Of a DNA stretch of 22,638 nucleotides, positions 12,301 through 21,300 are shown piece after piece (position 1 is the stretch's first letter; each line of letters opens with the position of its first letter). The position numbers and the translations under genes were made by a program. Source of the stretch: Christensenella sp. UBA1782. GTDB lineage: Bacteria > Bacillota > Clostridia > Christensenellales > DTU072. The notes below the pieces were generated by a model. The model made no database searches, had not been told where the DNA came from, and saw only the letters and a list, made by a program, of their open reading frames with translations. The stretch spans positions 1 to 22,638 of the forward strand of contig DCGI01000069.1 in the NCBI GenBank assembly GCA_002315475.1, in the 5' to 3' direction.

Positions 12301-15300
12301 GGGGGGAAAAGAAACTTGGAAATTCATTTTGAGCGACGATACCGAAAAGTCTACCGCCGTACAAACCGTCGTACAAGATTTTATTAAGAACGATACCGAA
12401 GGAAAGAATATCGTAGACAAGACTTCGGTCTATGCCGAAGCGGGTTCGAACGCCGAGTACTATATGCTCGTCAGCGAAAAACTGTTCCGCGATTATAACA
12501 ACAACGAAATCAACAATTATCAAATCAACTGTAACGTGGCGACCGATTCCGATTACTATGTGATGCCGTTGACGATAAACGCTCGTCCCGTTGCCGTTTC
12601 CATTGCGGTCAAAGATAAAGTTTCTTACGGAGAATTGATTAAATTATCGGTAACCGACGATTTGCCGGCAAGTGATTTGTTTGATTCTTTCCGTACCGAA
12701 CTGACGAATAATATTTTGGATATGGACAGTTTGAAGAGCTATATCGCCACGAGAAACACCTCGCCCGTCGAGTACAGCGAAAGCCTTGTCTACCATTTAC
12801 AAACCGGTGCCGAAGATTACCTTGCCGAAAATTATCCGAGCTTGAACGTAACCTTCGGAGAAATGACGTTCGGTGTCAAGAAGAAGACCATTTCGGTCAA
12901 AATCAACGCCGTACTCAGCTACGCAAAAGACACTTCGGACTTCTCCATTCTGTATTCGCAGATGGATTCCATGAGCTACTACGACTACAAGCAAAAGGAA
13001 CACAATAACACCGATTACAGTATTTCGTTTGCCGATTTCTCGTTAGACGGCATCGCCTATTCGTCCACGACCATGGAAGAACAGCTCGCCAAGATTTTGG
13101 AAAACGTATCCATTCGCTATTACGTCTACGCCACGCAAGAAGACAAGGACGAACAAAAAACGCCTTTGTTCGAGGGGGACAGCGTGCAAGACTTGTATAC
13201 GGCGGCGGGACTGCCTTTCGTCAAAACCGCTAACAGCGTTACGCGGTTTATGAGCGATTTGGAAGATGCCGGTACAACGTGCGAAGCGTATAAACTGGTG
13301 CTTTCTTACGGGGAGGAAACCTACGATTCGGCAGAAGCTTTCTTGCACGCAAAGAGAAGCTCTTTCGATACCGTCATTCGTACCGTATCCAACGAAGGGG
13401 AAGTGTATTGCGGAGAAAACCGCATCAAAGCAAGTTCCTCGCTACTGGCAAGCAGTGCAAACTTCGAGTTTACCTACGTCAATTCCATCATCTATATTTA
13501 TCCGGAAATCGCCGCTATCGGAGATTATGCCGATTATACGGTAAACGGAGAATACATCGTCGGCAATACAGAATCGGTTTTGATTTCGGACGGCGGAAAG
13601 GATTCCTTCTCCATGAATCAACAGACCAACGAAATCACCGGACTGAGCTTCCTCGTTCCGTTGATTATGTCGGGTTCCACCACGCCGAAACAGTATTACG
13701 ATACCTTGATTTTCTCGGAAACCGAATCGCATCTGAGTGCCTATCCGAACGATTACGACTCCATCAACGGAAAAGGTTATAGCAGAACCATTAAGACGGA
13801 ATACGTCGGAGGCGGTTCCCTTGTGGGTGGCAAAGTCGTCTTTGCCGTAGGCGACGTGATTACCGTTCGTCTTACCGTCACCGAAGAATTCTTTAACGGT
13901 AAGTATATCAATACGGTGGTATCTTCTCCGTTCAAAGTGCGTTTGGTGGACGGTCAGGTCGTCGACAAGAACGGCGGCAGCAAGTCGGCTACCGTACTTG
14001 CCAACAAAAACGATATTTCTTTCGTGGCAAGCGACAACAGCGTGAAGGCGTATAACGTGTCTTCGTCCACCGTAACGGGAACCTACTCGTTGCGGAAAGA
14101 ATCCTCCGATTACGAAGGGCTTTACGATATATTGACGTTGCGTCTGTCGTTGACGCCCAAGAAAGGTGCCGATTCTTATTTCTTTACGGCGAACGTATAC
14201 GAAAATGAAGACGGCAAACTGAGCGTAACGTTCGTGGGAGGAAGCTTGTCGGAAAGCTATATTCGCTTCACGCCGTCGACCGATATGTTGTTCTTAACCA
14301 ACCATGCCTCCGCGAAGCAGGACGGTACGGTTTACAGCACGCTGAGCGAATTGACCGCAAGCGAAAAGAATTCGTATAAAGGATATTCGGTAGCCTATGC
14401 GGAAAACAACTTAGGCGGAAAACTGTACGTCAAAGTCACCGAAAACGATGCGACGGTCTATACGCGTGCAAAAGGCACGATGGTTTCTTCGGCAGGATAT
14501 TATCTCGCTAAAACGGCTTCGGTACAAAAAGGCAACGACGTTTCCTCTTTGTACGTTCCTTACAGCGAGGATTATATCTATTTGAATGAATTGTTCTCAA
14601 TCTTTGACGGCAGAAGCCATACGATTAGTATCACGTTGGATAAAGTGGGTATTCTTACTTCGCTTTCTCAAGCGACGATAGACCAGACCTGTACGCAAGA
14701 CGAATACTATGCCAACCAAAAGAACGAAACCATTCGCTTCTATACCGAATCTCTTACTGCGGGCAGTGAAGTGATGGCGGACTATTACGCTTTTAATCCC
14801 GTTTCGTTGGATTACGGCACGCCGTTATACAATACGGACGGAACGGTTCTGTACTTCGTCAGAAACGGCGATAACGTCTACTTGCCCGACCATTATTTAG
14901 CGAAAGCAGGGGTACGGTATTATCAAAAAGTATCGTTGACCTTTGCCCTAAACGTCGGAAGCGAGCTTGCGGCGGGTACTCCGTTGTTCGATACGGACGG
15001 CTCGTTCCCGTTGTATTATATCTGTGAAAAAATCGGAGAAGAAATGTACCGATTCAGCAGGCCTTCTGTGACGACGGCAGACGGTACGACGACCTATTAT
15101 TCCTTTACGAGAACGGCGTCCGAAGCCGTAACGAGTAACGAATACTTCTTCCGTCCCAATACCGAAGGAGCTATCGAAACGACTTCTTTCCATGCGGAGG
15201 GCTCTATCGTTTCCGGTATTCGTAAATACTATGTTTACGTTGAAGCGGATTCCGTCTTGGCTACCCGAGCGGGTGGCACCGACGAATCGGTGGGCTTGTT

Positions 15301-18300
15301 CCTGTCCTACGTCGGCGGCGCGTATAAGAATATCTATGCCGAAGGGCAAAACTACGTTTACGACGCTACCTTCTTCGAGAAGGACGGCGTATCGATTACC
15401 GGCAAAGCCTCGGTATCCTTCGAAAACGTTTCCCTTGTGGTCAGCGGATTGAGTATTAAGAGCAGAAAACTGGCGACTTTGCAGAGAAACGGAAAATATT
15501 ACGTCCGTAATATCGTAGCATTCCCGAGCATTTTGGATACGGTGAAGGGCATGTGCCTCACCACCTACAAGACGCAAAACGAAACCGCTTCGACCATTGT
15601 TTCCGCCATGACGAACGCAACCTTGTCGTATTACGTGTTGAACGGTTCTACCGATACCGAAGACGCCATGAAGGGCAAGACCTATGCCGGAGAAGAAGAC
15701 CATAACCTTGTTGAGAGTATTCTGGTGAAGCCGAACAGCAGTTTCACCTACCGTCAAATATCAAGCGGCGGCGAAGTGAAAGACAAGCAACTGACGTACG
15801 GCTTGTATAAAATTGCGGTGGCGTATACCTTCTCCATCGAACCGAACGTCAGTGAAACGTACTACTGGATGGAGTATGACTTTATGATTTTGCCTTCGCA
15901 AAACACCACCTCCCTGCAAAAGTACGGCAGCGAAGAAGAAGGAAAGGTGGCTACGGGAAGCGATCCGATTACGCTATCCTCCGTTGTTTCGTGGAATGAG
16001 TATTATTCGGGTTGGGAAACGGTTTCCGGTTGCCAAATCGCCGATAAGACGTATTATTATCGGAACGTAAACGGCACGTGGAAATTTATCCCCGTCAGCA
16101 CCGACGGTACCTACGAAAAGGAAGTGGAGTACGTATCCATTGTCTTTGACGAAGGCGTGCCTATGGAACGCTTTGCGGGTACGACGATCGGCAAGAATAT
16201 CTTTGAGTATCAAAACGGTAGCTATGTTCCGACCTCGGATACCGAGTATTCGGCAGATAAGATCTATTATAGCTTGTTGACCGTATTGGATACTAATGGA
16301 TTGGAAGGGGTGAATATCACCGCCGATATGAACGTATTTACTTTCGACTACGACAGTAATGCTTTCATAAAGGTATTGGGTACGTTGCAATCCGATAAGA
16401 ACTATTATTTGATTGACAGCGGTTACAAACTTGCCGACGGCAGTACTCTTCCCGACGACTACTTCATCTATGACGTCGAAAACAATCTGTTCGAAAAGCC
16501 GAGAGCCTTGTACCAATCGGGCGTCAGCTATTTCGACCTGTCGGAATTCGGCGATCCCGTTTCGGAAAACGCATCGTATTTTGTGTATAACGCTTCGAAC
16601 GATTCCTTTACGCCCGCAGGATTGAATGACTATGCGAACGTTATTGAATTGCATCAAACGGTCAATCCTTTGTACGGTACGAAGATTACCGACGGCGTCT
16701 TCATGGTGAAAGACAACGTTGTACAAAGCACCTCGAAGTTCTCCGTCAATACGACGAACTACGCTTTGTCTACCTTTGACGGCACCAGAATCAACGTAGC
16801 GTTTTACGTTTTGGACGATATTTACTACACCACCGACAACGGTCAAACCTACGTCAAAGAAAATACCCTGTATAAGTTCGTACAGAAGTCTGTCAGCGTA
16901 GGCAGTGCCGTAGACGGCAAGAGCTATACGCAATCGGGCAATCGATTCTCTTTGGCTACGGGCACCTATCAAAGCGGTGTAAAGTATTATAATATCATGC
17001 CGCTCGGCGATAAGGATTCTACTTTGGACGCCTACGTGTACCTGTCGGATGATCATTGTTATGAAAAGACGACGAATACCTATGTATATCCCGCCGCTGT
17101 GTTTAGTGAGAACACTTCGCCTCTTTCGGGATCGTTGGATGGGCAAGGCGTTTACGTTCTAAACGGACAAAACAACTATGTTTTGGCGAGTGGAACGTAT
17201 AATTCCGGTATCACCTATTATACCAAGAAAGTCACCGGCAATCGGTTTGTATCCGTTCAAGCGATGATTTATGATAAAGTTACCGCCGGTAGCAATCCTT
17301 GCTATCGCGCATACAACACAGGCAATACCGACAGTTCTTCTATTTATGCGTTGACGCAACTGATCGGCCCGAGCGGTGACATCGGAGCAAACGTTGCGGT
17401 TAAATCGGGCGACGTCTATTATCCCGCAAGCGGAACCTATCAAGCGGGTAGCGAATACTATTCGGTACGCGAGTATACGACGTATTATATTAAGGACGAA
17501 ACGACGGGCGAAATGTATATACCCGATACGGGCGTTTATACCTATCAAGAGAACGTATCCTATTATCGCTCCGACTACTTCTTTGATTATACGGTCGGTT
17601 CTCCCGTCGCCGAAAACGTGTATTATTACAGTAACGGCAATTATCTGCGTGCAACCGGTACCTATCAAGCGAACGTGGCTTATATTCAAATTCCGTTCCA
17701 CATAACGGTCACGAACGACAAAATCGGAACGAGAGTGGAAGACGACGTATACGTCTACGATGCCGTAAACGGAACATTCGATTTACCGAAAGCAACGGGT
17801 TACGCTTCCGAAACGTACTATAAGATTTCGGAGAGCCGAAAACTTGTCGGAGCCACGTCGGGCATATCGGGAAATAAGTATTTGTATTATTACAATACCA
17901 ATACCGAAAAATACGAAGAAGCACCCACCAAGTTCAGCGAAGATTTGAAATATTATATTTTGAATCCCGTCATCGGTATCACCGGTTCTACGGGAGCCGC
18001 TGCCGCCGAAAACACCTTCCGTTTGGTTTCTTCGACTTCTACCGCCGAAACCCCGATAAACGTATCGACCGACTCTTTGACGGTCACCTATCAAGAAACC
18101 AACGTTTTGAAGGTAGCCAATCAGGAAAGCGCCATCACCGCACATACCGATGCTTTGTTGATGACCGCAACGGGAGATTCTTTCGATACCCTTGCTACGG
18201 CGTTGAATTCCTTTATTACCGTTGACGTTGCCAACAAGACGGTTATTTCGGAAGAAGACGGCGTTCTGTATACGAACTATAACGAATTCGTCCATGCCGC

Positions 18301-21300
18301 CAAATCCCTGTTCGACGGAGCGAAAGAAACGGTAAACGCTTCTTATACGGTACAGAACAGCGGTATTTGGGGTGTAGATTCCTCCTTTATGGCACTCGGC
18401 AAGAGTTCGGAAAAGACATTGGACGATTGGATTTCCAAGTTGTCCCGTATCTTCGGCTTCTCGACGAAAGAAGAGTTTGTGTCCAAGTTGAGCTCTTTAT
18501 CGACCATCCTTCGTGCCAACAATAAGGGGTCAAGGACTTACTCCATGGGACGGAGAGTGGCGTATGACGGAGCCGTTTATGCTAATAACGGCACGAAAAA
18601 CGGAGCCGTAAACGGTACCTTCGTTTTACCGTACGTCTTTAAGACTGCTTCCGTAACGGTGGCAGGTGCCGTTTTCGTGACGAAGGACGCCACCTACATT
18701 TGGGTAAACGATACCGCCGTCGTCGATTCGTTGCAGAACACGACGATTGACGTTTACGGACGTTCTTGTCTGTTTGAACAGGAATACTTCAAAAACGACG
18801 CAACCTATAAGGCGGGCGAAACGTATTATCTTTTGAATTATGCCGTCGACAAAACGTCCTATTCGACGAAAGAAGAAATTGCCGAATACGTATATATCTA
18901 TGAAAAGAACGACGGCTTTGTCAAAGACAATCAATATATGAATTACCGTACCGACGAAATCTATTATCGGTTGCGTTTTGCCAAAGATAACGCCACAATC
19001 CAAAAAGAATTGGAAGCGGCGAAGGAAACCTATCACGTTTCGTTGTTGCAAAAGGCTTCGAATGTGTATCTGTACGATGAAACCGCACAAATCTACGTTT
19101 ATGCGGATACGAATGCTTGTTCCGAAACGCAATCGGCTTCCGTAGCGGGCGGATGTTTGACCGTTACTTCCTGCGAATGTAATATCTTTAAGGATACCGA
19201 GTATAGCGAAACTTCCGCAGATATGTCGGAAAAAACGATTGCATTGTTCGATACCCTTGCCGAAAGCTTTAAGAATTTGGGTGCCGTGTACGGAACGAAT
19301 GGCGAAAAACAAATGCTTACGGCATCTTCGACGGAGTATTCCGAATTCTTGCAAGCCGTTCGTTCGGTATTTTATTCCTCTTCGGCGGAATGTACCGGTT
19401 CTATCGATATTGACGAAACCGCCGGTGCTTTAATCGGCATTACGCAAGACTATACGGCGTTCGTCGGTTCCGACTATCTGCCTTCGAGGTCGGATTGCCT
19501 TACCATTGTTTCCCGCTTGTTCGGGTTTGACGCCGTTTCCGCCTATACGAGTGCCGTTTCTATCGTTTCGTCTACGTTGAGCGCAAACGGTGCCGGTGCA
19601 TCGACGTCTTCTTTGACGGCAAGACTACGCTATAAAGGCAGTATCTATACGGAGAACGGTTACGTGCTTCCGTTTGTCTTTGCCGATACCGTTGCGGGTA
19701 ATTTCTGCGGTTTGGTGTTCTTGCGTTCGGGTGCCGTTTCGGTATGGATCAGCGATATCGAAATGGCGAAAGAAGCCGTTAAGTGCGATGAAAAATCCTC
19801 CGTCACGTTGGTGGGCAGATGCCTGTTGTTTGACGGTACTGACACCTATTCCTTGATGACGGTTTTGGACGTTTCTTCTCTCATCGGACAGACTATCAAC
19901 GAAGATATGAATATCTTTGTTTATAACTATTCCGAAAATCGTTTTGAGAAAAAGACGAACGGCTATTTTGAAACCAATACGCAATACTACGTTATCGATC
20001 AAACCGAAAGCATAGAAGAGGGTACCGATTTGGATACCGCCGAATATGCCGATTTGTATCAGTACGACGGGAAGACAGCTTCCTATACCAAGCCGAAGGC
20101 ATATTATGAGAACGAACTCGACTATTATAGTTTGTCTTCTTTCGGAACGGGAACCACAAAGAATACCTACCGATACAACGCCGACGGCAACAAGTTTGAA
20201 GCGGTAACTTCCGCAGAGGAACAAGGAATCGTGTTATGGCACGAAGCCTCGGAAGAACAATACGGTAAGGTTGCCCCCGGTGCGTTATTTACCTATAGTG
20301 ATCAAAACTATTATCAAAAGGTAGATTACGATATTAACACCACCAACCTTGCTCTGTCCCGAATGGCGGGTGAAGCGATATCGACCATCAAGTACTATAC
20401 CAAGTCGTCCGAACTCGGAACGTTTAACGAGTTCAAACCGTACGTATACGACGCCGCTTTGATGACGTACTACGATTTGAACGGAAACGGAAGTACGGAT
20501 TCTTCCGACGTCTACAAACGGAACGACGTCGTCGGTACCGTCGGTAACGATATTCCCGATAACGTGTTCACGTTGAATCAGGACGGGCACTCGTACAGCA
20601 GAGTATACGGACAGTATCAAAATGACGTTTTGTATTATAGCTTTACGAAAATTTCGGCCGATAAGTATTATTTCTACGATACCGCTTCCGACAGTTATAT
20701 TCGAGCCAACGACGAAATCTATTTCTGGGGAACCGATACCTACGCTTCTCCGTATTGGATGAAACCTTCCGAATTGCCGATCGGACAATCGGTTCCGAAG
20801 AACGTTTACGTTTATAACGCAAATAATAACACGTTTACCCATCCGAACGGAAACTTCGTCGTCGGAAACGACTACTTCTTCATTGACGTTTGGATGACCG
20901 ACGATGAATTCGTCATCGGTGAAGAAGTCGACGAAAACGTGTACACGTTCGATTCCAAGCAAAAAGTATTTACGTCGGTTCATTATGCCAACGAAAAGGG
21001 CTTATACGTCAGAATCAATCAAAATCGTGAGATTTCCGGCATTGCTTCGACGCAGTACACCTACGTATACGATCAAACCGCCGATACCTTCACCAAAGTT
21101 TCGGCAACGGCTACCTATGATCCTACCTTGCACTACTTTGCTTTGAACGTAATACCTACCGTAAACGTACGGGACGGCGGGAAAGCGGCAAACGACGTGT
21201 ACAGAACGGACGAAAACGGCAACCTCGTACACGATACCGCTTATAATAAGGAGTATGCGTACGTCAACTTGAACCACGCCCTCAATCCTGCGAGCATCGG

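Noticed and set aside
20474..20509. A complete dockerin domain and hence a cellulosome link
   Set aside because: Only one calcium loop is present and the second duplicated half is missing. No cohesin or glycoside hydrolase is visible in the window.
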